Shown one piece after another: positions 16,382-24,888 of a DNA stretch of 40,972 nucleotides (positions are counted from its first letter, which is position 1; each line of letters starts with the position of its first letter). The stretch is taken from positions 1 to 40,972 of the forward strand of contig NZ_JAHLPU010000011.1 in NCBI RefSeq assembly GCF_018918045.1. The letters run 5' to 3'. Under the pieces are notes generated by a model. It saw only the letters and a list, made by a program, of their open reading frames with translations, made no database searches and was not told the origin of the DNA. Made by a program: the position numbers and the translations under genes. The stretch comes from Pseudoflavonifractor sp. MSJ-30 (lineage in GTDB: Bacteria; Bacillota; Clostridia; Oscillospirales; Oscillospiraceae).

Positions 16382-17446
16382 ATGAAACAGAAAGCATTGA
16401 CCATTCGGGATTTGTGTGTCAGCTTCCAAACCAGCGCAGGCCCGCTCCGGGCAGTACGTCATGTGGATTTGGATTTGTATCGGGGGGAGACCCTTGCCAT
16501 CGTGGGAGAATCCGGCTCAGGCAAATCCGTCACTGTAAAAACCATTATGGGCATTTTGAGCAATAATCAGAGAATTGACTCCGGTTCCATTCTCTATCAC
16601 AGTGTCGAAGACGAGACGGATACCATTGATTTAAGCAAGCTTTCCCGCCGGGAAATGCGCCGGAAGATCAACGGAACCCATATCGCCATGGTATTCCAGG
16701 ACCCCATGACATCTCTGGATCCCACCATGACCATCGGAATGCAGCTTATGGAGGGAATGATTTACCACCTGAAGCTGACAAAAGCCCAGGCACGTCAGCG
16801 TGCCATTGCGCTTTTGGAAATGGTCGGCATCACCGATGCCCAAAAACGGATGAAAAACTATCCCCATCAGCTTTCCGGCGGTATGCGTCAACGCGTTGTG
16901 ATTGCCATTGCCATATCCTGCAACCCGGATATCCTGATCTGCGACGAGCCCACTACTGCATTGGATGTGACTATCCAGGCTAAAATCCTGGAGTTGATTC
17001 AGGATATCCAGAAGAAAACAGGTATTTCCGTGGTGTTCATTACCCATGATTTGGGTGTTGTTGCCAAGGTGGCGGATTATGTGGCCGTCATGTACGCCGG
17101 ACGGATTGTGGAAAAGGGAACGGTGCAGGACATATTCTACGATCCTAGGCACCCCTACACCTGGGGTCTGATGGCCAGCATGCCGGATATCCATGCAGAT
17201 TCTTCACAGCGTCTGTATACCATCCCCGGAACTCCTCCCAATATGCTGAATCTTCCTCAAGGTGACCCCTTCGCTCCGCGTAATGCCTACGCCCTGGAAG
17301 CGGATTTCGTAGAAGAACCGCCTATCTTCCAAATCAGTGAAACCCACTCGGCTGCAACCTGGCTATTGGATTCCAGAGCACCCCATGTGGAACCGCCTCA
17401 GGCAATCAAAGCCAGAATTGGCAGAAAGGAGATTAGCCATGGCTGA
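16382..17446 (+). CDS. oppD: Oligopeptide ABC transporter ATP-binding protein OppD
   Basis: 354-residue ATPase. Walker A GESGSGKS near residues 42-49, Q-loop [11 protein letters not shown], signature LSGGMRQR, Walker [13 protein letters not shown], and switch histidine in ITHDLGVV. The C-terminal oligopeptide-transporter extension includes [12 protein letters not shown] and a GDPFAPRN stretch. OppD proteins usually end with a four-cysteine cluster for Fe-S or metal binding; I see no such cysteines in the tail here, a mild deviation. It overlaps oppF by 8 nt. Confidence 0.92.
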   Translation: MKQKALTIRDLCVSFQTSAGPLRAVRHVDLDLYRGETLAIVGESGSGKSVTVKTIMGILSNNQRIDSGSILYHSVEDETDTIDLSKLSRREMRRKINGTHIAMVFQDPMTSLDPTMTIGMQLMEGMIYHLKLTKAQARQRAIALLEMVGITDAQKRMKNYPHQLSGGMRQRVVIAIAISCNPDILICDEPTTALDVTIQAKILELIQDIQKKTGISVVFITHDLGVVAKVADYVAVMYAGRIVEKGTVQDIFYDPRHPYTWGLMASMPDIHADSSQRLYTIPGTPPNMLNLPQGDPFAPRNAYALEADFVEEPPIFQISETHSAATWLLDSRAPHVEPPQAIKARIGRKEISHG

Positions 17447-18368
17447 ACATCTTTTGGAAGTGAATAACCTAAAGCAATATTTTCCGGTGAGTAAAAGCTA
17501 CACTGTAAAGGCTGTAGATGGTGTGTCCTTTTACATTGACGCTGGCGAAACCTACGGCCTAGTGGGAGAATCCGGCTCCGGAAAGTCTACCATCGGCAGA
17601 GCTATCATCCGGCTTTACGATCCCACCGATGGAATAGTAACCTTCGACGGGCAGGTGATTTCCGGCTCCATGTCAGAGAGTGAACGGAAACTACTCCGAA
17701 CCAAGATGCAGATGATTTTCCAGGATCCCATGGCCTGCCTAAATCCCCGGAAGAAGGTATCAGACATCATTGCTCAGGGACTGGATGTGCATCATCTTTA
17801 TAGCACACCTCAGGAGAGACAGGATAAGATTTATCGAATCATGGAAAAAATTGGTCTATCCCGTGAACATGCGAACCGATATCCACATCAGTTTTCCGGT
17901 GGACAGCGTCAGCGTATCGGTATTGCCCGAGCTCTGATCATGGAACCTAAGCTGGTCATTGCGGACGAGCCAATTTCTGCGCTGGATGTGTCCATTCAGG
18001 CGCAGGTGGTTAATCTTATGAAGGGATTACAGGAGGAGTTAGGTACTGCCTATCTCTTCATTGCCCACGACCTTTCTATGGTAAAATACATTTCTGATCG
18101 GATTGGGGTACTGCATCTGGGACATCTCGTGGAAACTGGAACAACTGATGAAATTTTTGATAATCCTATTCATCCCTATACCATCAGTTTACTCTCCGCA
18201 ATCCCTCAACCTGACCCGGATGTGGAGAAAAACCGTGTGTCCATCAGCTATGTCGGCACTGGAAACGATTATTCCAAAGGCCGCTACCACAATCTGACTG
18301 CCACACATTCCGTACTGGCAACGGATGAGGAATTTGCCTCCTGGGTGCAGAAGCAGGAGAAAATATGA
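17439..18368 (+). CDS. oppF: Oligopeptide ABC transporter ATP-binding protein OppF
   Basis: 309-residue second ATPase of the Opp complex. Walker [11 protein letters not shown]-loop IFQDPMACLNPRKKV, signature FSGGQRQR, Walker B LVIADEPISALD and the switch histidine in IAHDLSMV are all present. The start is the ATG at 17439, with GAAAGGAGA at 17424-17432; the frame is open further upstream inside oppD but has no start signal there. It overlaps the dipeptidase gene by 4 nt. Confidence 0.92.
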   Translation: MAEHLLEVNNLKQYFPVSKSYTVKAVDGVSFYIDAGETYGLVGESGSGKSTIGRAIIRLYDPTDGIVTFDGQVISGSMSESERKLLRTKMQMIFQDPMACLNPRKKVSDIIAQGLDVHHLYSTPQERQDKIYRIMEKIGLSREHANRYPHQFSGGQRQRIGIARALIMEPKLVIADEPISALDVSIQAQVVNLMKGLQEELGTAYLFIAHDLSMVKYISDRIGVLHLGHLVETGTTDEIFDNPIHPYTISLLSAIPQPDPDVEKNRVSISYVGTGNDYSKGRYHNLTATHSVLATDEEFASWVQKQEKI

Positions 18369-19756
18369 GCCTAGAAAATCAAATTCGTAACTGGATGCAA
18401 GGCAAGGAAGAGGAACTGGTAACCGCTCTGGCACCCCTGATTGCCGCAGAGTCTACCCTGGGCGAAGCAAAGCCGGGTATGCCCTTCGGGGAAGGCCTTG
18501 CGAAGGCACTGGAAGAAGCTCTGGCCTTGGCAAAAGCCTGGGGCTTTCGTGCTGAAAACATAGATGGTTATGTGGGCACGGCAGATCTGAGCAATTGCCC
18601 GGATGGACTCCATGTTTTGGCTCACTTGGATGTTGTTGGAGCAGGCACAGGATGGGATACTCCTCCCTACAGGCTGATTCGCCAGGGGGATCTGATCTTT
18701 GGCAGAGGCGTGGATGATGACAAAGGGCCTCTGGTAGCAGTTCTGCTTGCCATGCGATGCATCCGGGAGCTGGGGGTGCCACTCTCCAAAAATGTAAAGC
18801 TGATTATGGGTACGGATGAGGAAACCGGTTCCCGGGACTTGGCCTACTATTATGCCTCACATCCCTATGCGCCCTATGCCCTCTCCCCGGATTCAGTTTT
18901 TCCTGTGACCAATGTGGAAAAAGCGTGCTATGCCCCCAAATTCTCCAAAAAGTGGGTGGCCACAGCCAACAGCATCTCCATTAACGGAGGCATTCGGAAA
19001 AATGTTGCTCCGTCCAATTGCTCTGCAGAGGGCATTCCGTGTGATCGGGAGACCCTTACTAAGGCGATACAGACAGTGCGTGAAAAGACAGGTGTCAGCT
19101 TTGAATGCATCCAAATGGACGATTCTTGGAAAATATCTGCAATGGGTAAGGCAGCCCATGCTTCCACTCCTAACGAGGGAAATAACGCCATCACCGCTAT
19201 GCTGGAGCTGCTATCCATGCTACCCTTGCCAGAGGGTTCGGAAAAGGAGACCATTGTTAGTCTGCATCAGTTATTCCCCCATGGTGATCACCATGGGCAG
19301 GCCTTGGGGATTGCCATGGAGGACGATGTCGCGGGGAAAACTACAGTAACCCTATCCTTACTCCACATGGACAATCAAGGATTTGAAGCACAATTTGATG
19401 CCAGACTCAGTCTGGCTGCCACGGAAGAGAATACCGCACAGGCAGTTTACACGCAATTCTCTACTTTGGGATGGGACTGCCACGGAACGTTCCATCCAGC
19501 TCATGTGGTAGATGGAGATTCAGACTTTATCAGAACACTGATTTCCTGCTATGAAACCTTTAGCGGGAATGTCGGCTATTGTGAATCCATGGGTGGCAGT
19601 ACATATGTCCACAACGTTCCCGGAGGAGTGGCCTTCGGAGCTGGGGAACATGGCTTCGATTCCCACCTCCATGGTCCAAATGAACGGGCTCGAATCAGCC
19701 AGCTCCTGAAAACTTCTGAAATCTACGCAGCCGCCATCGCAGCTCTGTGCAGGTAA
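18365..19756 (+). CDS. M20 family dipeptidase (PepV/Sapep-like)
   Basis: 463-residue cytoplasmic metallopeptidase of the M20 PepV/Sapep group, which hydrolyses dipeptides with two metal ions. Metal ligands can be read in VLAHLDVVGAG (first His), GRGVDDDKGP (bridging Asp), GTDEETGSRD (catalytic and ligand Glu) and a late GAGEHGFDSHLHGPNE (His). A lid domain is inserted in the middle. The ATG overlaps the oppF stop, so it belongs to the opp operon and very likely processes the imported peptides to amino acids. Length is typical of PepV (about 465). Confidence 0.88.
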   Translation: MSLENQIRNWMQGKEEELVTALAPLIAAESTLGEAKPGMPFGEGLAKALEEALALAKAWGFRAENIDGYVGTADLSNCPDGLHVLAHLDVVGAGTGWDTPPYRLIRQGDLIFGRGVDDDKGPLVAVLLAMRCIRELGVPLSKNVKLIMGTDEETGSRDLAYYYASHPYAPYALSPDSVFPVTNVEKACYAPKFSKKWVATANSISINGGIRKNVAPSNCSAEGIPCDRETLTKAIQTVREKTGVSFECIQMDDSWKISAMGKAAHASTPNEGNNAITAMLELLSMLPLPEGSEKETIVSLHQLFPHGDHHGQALGIAMEDDVAGKTTVTLSLLHMDNQGFEAQFDARLSLAATEENTAQAVYTQFSTLGWDCHGTFHPAHVVDGDSDFIRTLISCYETFSGNVGYCESMGGSTYVHNVPGGVAFGAGEHGFDSHLHGPNERARISQLLKTSEIYAAAIAALCR

Positions 19757-19763
19757 TACAAAA

Positions 19764-19804
19764 AGCTGTCATTGCAAACTGATCTACAGATTGCAATGAC
19801 AGCT
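19764..19804 (+). terminator. Terminator of the opp operon
   Basis: AGCTGTCATTGCAA (19764-19777) and its perfect complement (19791-19804) form a 14-bp stem with a 13-nt loop, 8 nt after the dipeptidase stop, followed by ATTTTGATG. Confidence 0.75.
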
Positions 19805-19824
19805 ATTTTGATGACTGATACTAT

Positions 19825-19980
19825 TTCCTGATTAAAATCTTAATTTTAATCAGGAAGGCATCGCCTGAAGGCGCTGCCTGTTTTGTGATTTATAAGGAAA
19901 GAAATCACAAAACAAGTCTCATATGAACTCCATGCCCTTCAGGCAATTAAAATCTTTTTTAAAGATTTTAATTGGAGTTC
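19825..19980. repeat. Cluster of four consecutive perfect stem-loops
   Basis: TTCCTGATTAAAAT / complement at 19825-19856 (14-bp stem, 4-nt loop); CGCC-TGAA-GGCG at 19862-19873; GTTTTGTGATTT / complement at 19880-19913 (12-bp stem); and a double palindrome at 19925-19980 where GAACTCCA/TGGAGTTC encloses AATTAAAATCTTT/AAAGATTTTAATT. No gene is visible from 19805 to 20154. It could be a non-autonomous mobile unit, a BIME-like cluster or a structured RNA. A small palindrome at 20136-20152 lies just after the stop of the minus-strand epimerase gene. Confidence 0.6.
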
Positions 19981-20154
19981 AGTATGATGCGAAAAATGTT
20001 TCAAACCTTTTACTGTTTTCCTAGAACAAATAACACCATAAAAGAAAGATGCCGGTAATACTGATACATAGTAAGAAAAAGTGAAACATCTTGGTGGAAT
20101 TTAGAGCGGAAAAGTTAAGAATTAATCAGTTTATAGTATTGGATCCCAATACAC

Positions 20155-21009
20155 TTAGTTCTCCGGGAGAATGGTTTTTAGGCACTCGCAAGAACGGGCA
20201 ATGGAGTTATGAGGGTCTTCCCAGTAAATGGAATCGTTGATTTCCAGATCCAAACACCCCTGATAATCGTGCCGTTCCAGCGTTCGGACATACCCTTCCA
20301 GCCGCTCCCGTCCGAAATCTCCGTCACCGACGATCAGATGATGGCTGTCGGAGTAGTGAACCCACGCCAGCTTCTCGCCGAAGGTTTCACAGTAGGCTTC
20401 CAGGTTTTCCCCCGCCACTTCCATAGCTACCAGATCTACGCAGACTTTAAGGTTGGGAGAGCCTACAAGGGACAGCATTCTGGAAATATCCGGCAGGGTT
20501 GTACAGAGATTACTCTCATATGGCTGAAGCTGTTCCAGAATCAGGTCAACGCCCATACGTTCGGCTACATCGCACAGTGCGCGGTAGCTGTCGGCAGTCC
20601 GCAGAAAGCCTTCCTCCCGGTTCAAATCCCGGCTGTGGCAGCCAGTGTTCAGAAACACCCGGTTTGTACCGAACTGCAGCGCATCCTCCATGGCTGCTTT
20701 CATATAATCCAGTGTCCGGCTTCGCAGGGGAAAATCCGGCGTGCTGTAGCTGAACGGGTAACCCAGCGTTTCCGGAGTGTAGATCACCACCTGCATTCCC
20801 AGGTCGTCCATCGCCCGGCGAAGCTGAGCGATTTTTTGTCCTGCCTCCCGGGAACTATTATAGTCCAGGCGGCAGTAGTGAGGCGCACCGCCCCACATAT
20901 CAATTTTTGACAGACCGCATCGTTTCATGGAGTCCAGATAGTAGGCAAAGCTGTACTGGACATACTGAACGCTCATGACAGCCACGTCCTGCATAGTGAT
21001 ACGAGACAT
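20155..21009 (-). CDS. FrlC-like sugar isomerase/epimerase (paralogue 2)
   Basis: 284-residue TIM-barrel protein of the xylose-isomerase-like AP-endonuclease family 2, close in pattern to fructoselysine 3-epimerase FrlC. It shows KIDMWGGAPHYCRLD (FrlC: EIWGGRPHAFAPD), YTPETLGYPFSYS, ILEQLQPYESNLCTT with the metal-ligand glutamate, VCVDLVAM, WVHYSDSHH and DLEINDSIYW. FrlC interconverts fructoselysine and psicoselysine. The residues around the active site differ from the FrlC at 24038-24877 (GGAPHYCR for GGRPHAYA), so a related but different glycated substrate is likely. It lies 19 nt after the YtcJ-type amidohydrolase and shares its promoter. Confidence 0.78.
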   Translation of the reverse strand: MSRITMQDVAVMSVQYVQYSFAYYLDSMKRCGLSKIDMWGGAPHYCRLDYNSSREAGQKIAQLRRAMDDLGMQVVIYTPETLGYPFSYSTPDFPLRSRTLDYMKAAMEDALQFGTNRVFLNTGCHSRDLNREEGFLRTADSYRALCDVAERMGVDLILEQLQPYESNLCTTLPDISRMLSLVGSPNLKVCVDLVAMEVAGENLEAYCETFGEKLAWVHYSDSHHLIVGDGDFGRERLEGYVRTLERHDYQGCLDLEINDSIYWEDPHNSIARSCECLKTILPEN

Positions 21010-21028
21010 TGTAATTCCTCCTTCTCAG

Positions 21029-22582
21029 TTACAGTGCGTTATGTACAACGCTTCCGTTCAGCAACGTCAGATCCACCTTCAAATTCCGGCTGTTCTCCAC
21101 CGGGGTGGTGAACAGATTCCCAGACAGAACGGCAATATCCGCCTTTTTTCCGGGCTCCAGCGTGCCCAGGCTATCTTCACAGGACAGATTGTAGGCGCCG
21201 CCCCGGGTCCATGCGGTGAGAAGTTCCTTGACAGTCAGCATATTCTGCTTGTTAAAGGGTTCGCCGCCCTCGGGGAAGTAACCGCCTACAGCGTGATAGA
21301 CGGACTCGGGGATGTTGTCAATCAGCAGAGGCAGATCGGTACCGCAGCTGAGGGGTACGCCGGAATCCGCCATTTTCCGGCGGTTCCAATAGTAGCGACC
21401 CCGATCCATACCGATTTTCTCCGAAATCATGGCAAGCTTTCCTTCCCGATCGGCAATCGACTGGATCTGGGGATAGATTTCCGCGATAACGCCCATGGCG
21501 CCCATACGCTCCAGATCGGAAGGATCGGAGAATTCCAGGTCGGTAATGGCGTGGCGGTTGATCACATGGCCTTGTTTATCCCGGCGGCAGGTTTCGTAAA
21601 TATCCAGAACTCTGGCGATGGCGGCATCGCCCTGGGCGTGCAGGGAGAATCGGAAGCCCTCCGCGTCTGCGGCACGGGTCTGCCGGGCCAGACTGTCCCA
21701 GTCGATGTTCTGGGCACAGCAGGTGTCGGCGCAGCAATAGGGCTGCTTCAGATCGCCGCACAGCTGGCTGATGGAACCATCGGTCATCTGGTTATAACCG
21801 GAGAATCGGACAAATTCGCCGGTAAACTTCTCCCGCATGGCGCGTCCGTACGCCAGGTCTACTTCCTCAGCCACAGGCTGGCTCATAAAGTTCACCCGCA
21901 GGGTCAGATCCCCGGACTGTTCCAGCTCTGCCAGAATGTCCGTGAAGCCATAGAACCGATCAAAGCCCATCTCCTTAACGGAGGTGACGCCCCGGCTGTT
22001 CATCATTTTCATATATTTTTTGAATTCCGGAATAATGAAGTCCCGATCACCCAGAATATCCGGCAGCAAGCGGACGTAGGCTTCGGGGTAGCAGGTTTCC
22101 GGGGTAAAGCGGTAGCGCTCCAAAGCGGCACTGTTCATCCAGCAGGTTTCGCAGCCCTGGGCGAACAGAATTGCCGGACGGCTGCCAAAGGCCTCGTCCA
22201 GAGCGGCAGTGCCGTTGACAGGCACCTCTTGGGCGTTCCAGCCGTGGCACAGCACGCTCTTTTCGGCGGGGATCGTATCGGCGTAGGCTTTCGCGGCCGC
22301 AATCAGCTCCCCTTCGGTTTTGCAGGCACTCAGATCCGCTCCGAGGAAGCCTACGCTGTAGCCGGTGAAGAAGCAGTGTACATCCGAAAAGCCGGGGGAA
22401 ATGGTTCTGTCCCCCAGATACAGGACCTTGGTATTCGGCCCCAGGATCGCCCCATCCAGCGCGCCGTGGCCGACACAAAGAATTTTGCTGCCCGCCACAG
22501 CCACAAAGCCAGCGAAGGGTTCTTCTCCGGCGGCGGTAAAAACGCAGTTGGACTGCAACACTAGATCTGCGTATTTAGACAT
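21029..22582 (-). CDS. YtcJ-like amidohydrolase with an altered metal motif
   Basis: 517-residue member of the amidohydrolase 3 (YtcJ / N-substituted formamide deformylase) family. The N- and C-terminal beta-sandwich parts (KILCVGHGAL; LEPGKKADIAVLSGN) enclose a TIM barrel with HAQGDAAI, the RHAITD histidine and GTDLPLL aspartate. The first metal motif, normally HXH as in DSHCHF, reads DVHCFFTG, so the second histidine is replaced by phenylalanine. The enzyme may use one metal or a changed site. TAGGAGTG precedes the ATG at 22582. Promoter at 22740-22768. With an FrlC-like partner it may remove an N-acyl or similar group from glycated or modified amino acids; this is inference. Confidence 0.8.
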   Translation of the reverse strand: MSKYADLVLQSNCVFTAAGEEPFAGFVAVAGSKILCVGHGALDGAILGPNTKVLYLGDRTISPGFSDVHCFFTGYSVGFLGADLSACKTEGELIAAAKAYADTIPAEKSVLCHGWNAQEVPVNGTAALDEAFGSRPAILFAQGCETCWMNSAALERYRFTPETCYPEAYVRLLPDILGDRDFIIPEFKKYMKMMNSRGVTSVKEMGFDRFYGFTDILAELEQSGDLTLRVNFMSQPVAEEVDLAYGRAMREKFTGEFVRFSGYNQMTDGSISQLCGDLKQPYCCADTCCAQNIDWDSLARQTRAADAEGFRFSLHAQGDAAIARVLDIYETCRRDKQGHVINRHAITDLEFSDPSDLERMGAMGVIAEIYPQIQSIADREGKLAMISEKIGMDRGRYYWNRRKMADSGVPLSCGTDLPLLIDNIPESVYHAVGGYFPEGGEPFNKQNMLTVKELLTAWTRGGAYNLSCEDSLGTLEPGKKADIAVLSGNLFTTPVENSRNLKVDLTLLNGSVVHNAL

Positions 22583-22631
22583 AATTCAATTCACTCCTAA
22601 CAGTATGCGCCGTTTGGCGGCGGGATAGCAG

Positions 22632-22665
22632 GGCACTGTGCAGTTGCTGACAGCTGCACAGTGCC
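22632..22665 (-). promoter_or_regulatory. Perfect 12-bp hairpin in the amidohydrolase leader
   Basis: GGCACTGTGCAG (22632-22643) and its complement (22654-22665) with a 10-nt loop lie in the 5' leader of the minus-strand amidohydrolase operon, about 50 nt before the ATG. No T run follows, so it is a structural or regulatory stem, or an operator, rather than a terminator. Confidence 0.5.
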
Positions 22666-22739
22666 TTGTTCTGTCGGAAGTGGCAGAAGAATACCGAAAT
22701 CCGGGATGCCGTTGCACACCGGCACCGGGGATCAAATAC

Positions 22740-22768
22740 ACTATAACACGTTGGGAATCCCCGTGCAA
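22740..22768 (-). promoter_or_regulatory. Promoter of the amidohydrolase-FrlC2 operon
   Basis: On the minus strand TTGCAC (22763-22768), 17 bp, TATAGT (22740-22745), leaving a leader of about 150 nt that includes the hairpin at 22632-22665. Confidence 0.55.
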
Positions 22769-22902
22769 GGGCCTTCGGACAAATTCGTATACTGCGCCAA
22801 TGCAGTAGGATGGGCTTTGGACAGAATGCGAAATTGGTCCATTCGCAAGAGGCGAAATAATCCAGAACGGGTATTGATCGAAAATGGCACCTTTTGAAAA
22901 TT

Positions 22903-22930
22903 GGTATATTTTCAGTTATAGAAATATACC
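22903..22930. promoter_or_regulatory. Operator-like palindrome in the divergent intergenic region
   Basis: GGTATATTT (22903-22911) and AAATATACC (22922-22930), a perfect 9-bp inverted repeat with a 10-bp centre. GntR/HutC regulators often bind palindromes rich in GGT-TATA-ACC-like halves, and two such regulators are encoded downstream. The match to a specific regulator is inference. The rest of 22583-23193 has the two promoters and no gene. Confidence 0.45.
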
Positions 22931-23098
22931 GCTTATTCCAAGGAAAGTTCACTCTTTTATATTATACTACATAAATTCTTAATATCTGAAGTTACAAGGT
23001 TATTCGACTGATTTTTTCCTGTATATAATTTGTCATCCAGCATCACAGGATTCTTTTTTTTACTAAATATTTCATAATCATTTTGTCGCAAATGCAAA

Positions 23099-23127
23099 TT
23101 GAAATTGGTATTAAAATCCCCTATACT
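23099..23127 (+). promoter_or_regulatory. Promoter of the main frl operon
   Basis: TTGAAA (23099-23104), 17 bp, TATACT (23122-23127), about 65 nt before the kinase ATG at 23194. Confidence 0.6.
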
Positions 23128-23193
23128 TGTCTCAAAGCTGAGATGCGAATGAGACGTAGCTCCAGCGAAAACAGATGTGGAGGGATGCAAAAC

Positions 23194-24009
23194 ATGAACG
23201 CCGCAATGATCGGAGACAACTGCATTGATGTCTATGTGCGCATCAATGGGCAGGAGGTCAACCGCCGCTATCCCACCGGGAACTGTGTGGACACCGGTGT
23301 GAACCTGCGAAAGCTGGGGATTCCTACGGCAATCATCAGCACCACCGGTTCCGATGCCGATGGGAAATGGATGGTGGATACCCTGACCGCGGAGGGGCTG
23401 GATGTGAGCCACCTGAAAATCGGCGACGGTCAAACTGCCATTACCTACATGGATATGAACGGAAATGACCGGGTGCATGGAGAGTACATTGAGGGTGTGC
23501 TGGAAAACATCGTATTCGACGATGAGGACGTGGCCTTCGCTGCCGGGCATGATCTGGTGCATACCGCACTGTGGGGTATGGCAGAGAAGGTGCTGCCCGC
23601 TATCAAGGCCGCAGGGTGTAAGGCTATCAGCTTTGACTACGCCGACCGACTGGATCATCCGCTGGTGGAGAGCACCCTTCCCTTTGTGGATTACGGTTTC
23701 TATTCCTACCACAAGGAGCGGGATGCCTTCATTGAGGGCTTCCTGAAAGACAAGGTGGATCGCGGCATGAAGATCGCAGTGGCTACCTTCGGTGACAAGG
23801 GAAGCCTTGCTTATGACGGAAGAGCGTTCACTTCCTTCGGTATCTTCCCGGCGCCGACCGTGGTCAATACGGTGGGCGCGGGAGACAGCTTTATTGCCGG
23901 GTTCCTGTATGGTGTTTTGCAGGGATGGCAGGTGGAAGACTGTCTGCGCAAGGGCGCGGAGGTTGCCGCCCAGGTAGTGCAGGTTTTTGAGCCATGGGTT
24001 AACACATAA
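23194..24009 (+). CDS. PfkB-family kinase, FrlD-like (paralogue 1)
   Basis: 271-residue ribokinase/PfkB-family sugar kinase close to fructoselysine 6-kinase FrlD. It shows the start MNAAMIGDNCIDVYVRING (FrlD IGDNCVDIY), the di-glycine-equivalent region YPTGNCVDTGVNLRKLG where FrlD has GGNAVNVAVY, HGEYIEGVLENIVF (FrlD GDYTEGVMADF), and the catalytic VGAGDSFIAGFLYG with the base aspartate. GGAGGG is 8 nt before the ATG at 23194, which decides this start over the in-frame ATG at 23185. The substrate-site sequence differs from the FrlD at 28508, so the two kinases probably serve different Amadori isomers. The stop lies in a 12-bp tandem duplication (23999-24022). Confidence 0.8.
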   Translation: MNAAMIGDNCIDVYVRINGQEVNRRYPTGNCVDTGVNLRKLGIPTAIISTTGSDADGKWMVDTLTAEGLDVSHLKIGDGQTAITYMDMNGNDRVHGEYIEGVLENIVFDDEDVAFAAGHDLVHTALWGMAEKVLPAIKAAGCKAISFDYADRLDHPLVESTLPFVDYGFYSYHKERDAFIEGFLKDKVDRGMKIAVATFGDKGSLAYDGRAFTSFGIFPAPTVVNTVGAGDSFIAGFLYGVLQGWQVEDCLRKGAEVAAQVVQVFEPWVNT

Positions 24010-24037
24010 TTTAACACATAATGAGGAGGAGATTCAA

Positions 24038-24877
24038 ATGAGTATGCAGATTGGTATGTTTACATCCGGTTATCAGCGCAATCCCCTGGAGCACTGCTTT
24101 CAGGACGCAAAGGAATACGGCTATGATTTTATCGAGCTGTGGGGCGGGCGGCCCCATGCTTACGCCCCGGATCTGAAGGCTGGAGATATCTGTGAGGTTC
24201 GGCGGCTCATCGATCAGTACGAGATGCCTGTCCGTGGCTATACCCCGGAGCACAACGCCTATCCTTACAACTACATGATTGGTTCCGAAGCACAGCGGGA
24301 GGATGCTGTGAATTATCTGAAGCTGTGTCTGGACATGGCCAAGGAGATGGGTGCGGAGTTTGTGCTGACCAGCCCTGCCAACGGCGGATATCTGGCCACC
24401 TATGATCAGCTCTGGGGTCGGCTGGAGAAGACCATCCGGGAGTTGGGTGATTACGCGGCCAAGCTGGAGATTAAGCTGACGGTGGAGGCTTTGACGCCCT
24501 ATGAGTCAAACTTCTTCACCAGAGCCAACGATCTGGTGGAACTGTTCCACCGCATCGACAACCCCTATGTGGTTGGAATGTGCGATGTGGTGCCGCCCTT
24601 TGTTCAGCACGAGTCCATCATGGCCTACTTTGACAAGCTGGGTGCCAAGATGGATCATATGCACATCATCGACGGCGACAACGGCACCGACAGCCACATC
24701 ATGCCCGGCGAAGGTTCCATGCCCCTGCAGGAGATGATGCAGGAGCTGAAGCGAATCGGCTATAACGGGACCGCTACGCTGGAGCTGGTCACCGGATACA
24801 TCAATGAGCCGAGAATGTACGCAAGACGGGCGGTAAATAACGTCCGCGCCATGATGGCGCAGGCTGGTATGGAATAA
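24038..24877 (+). CDS. frlC: Fructoselysine 3-epimerase FrlC
   Basis: 279-residue TIM-barrel epimerase with strong agreement to FrlC throughout: IGMFTSGYQRNPLEH (FrlC MFTCGHQRLPIEH), ELWGGRPHAYAPDLKAG, YTPEHNAYPYN, MAKEMGAEF, VEALTPYESN with the metal-ligand glutamate, MAYFDKLGAKMDHMHIID, PGEGSMPL and the tail ELVTGYINEPRMYARRAV. It converts psicoselysine to fructoselysine so that it can enter the Frl pathway. AGGAGGAG precedes the ATG at 24038. Neighbours on both sides are Frl-type genes, 28 nt from the kinase and 11 nt from the amidohydrolase. Confidence 0.88.
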   Translation: MSMQIGMFTSGYQRNPLEHCFQDAKEYGYDFIELWGGRPHAYAPDLKAGDICEVRRLIDQYEMPVRGYTPEHNAYPYNYMIGSEAQREDAVNYLKLCLDMAKEMGAEFVLTSPANGGYLATYDQLWGRLEKTIRELGDYAAKLEIKLTVEALTPYESNFFTRANDLVELFHRIDNPYVVGMCDVVPPFVQHESIMAYFDKLGAKMDHMHIIDGDNGTDSHIMPGEGSMPLQEMMQELKRIGYNGTATLELVTGYINEPRMYARRAVNNVRAMMAQAGME

Positions 24878-24888
24878 GGTGCACGTTT

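Noticed and set aside
22575..22952. Minus-strand 125-codon frame in the divergent intergenic region
   Set aside because: It overlaps the amidohydrolase promoter and leader, carries no motif and no ribosome binding site.
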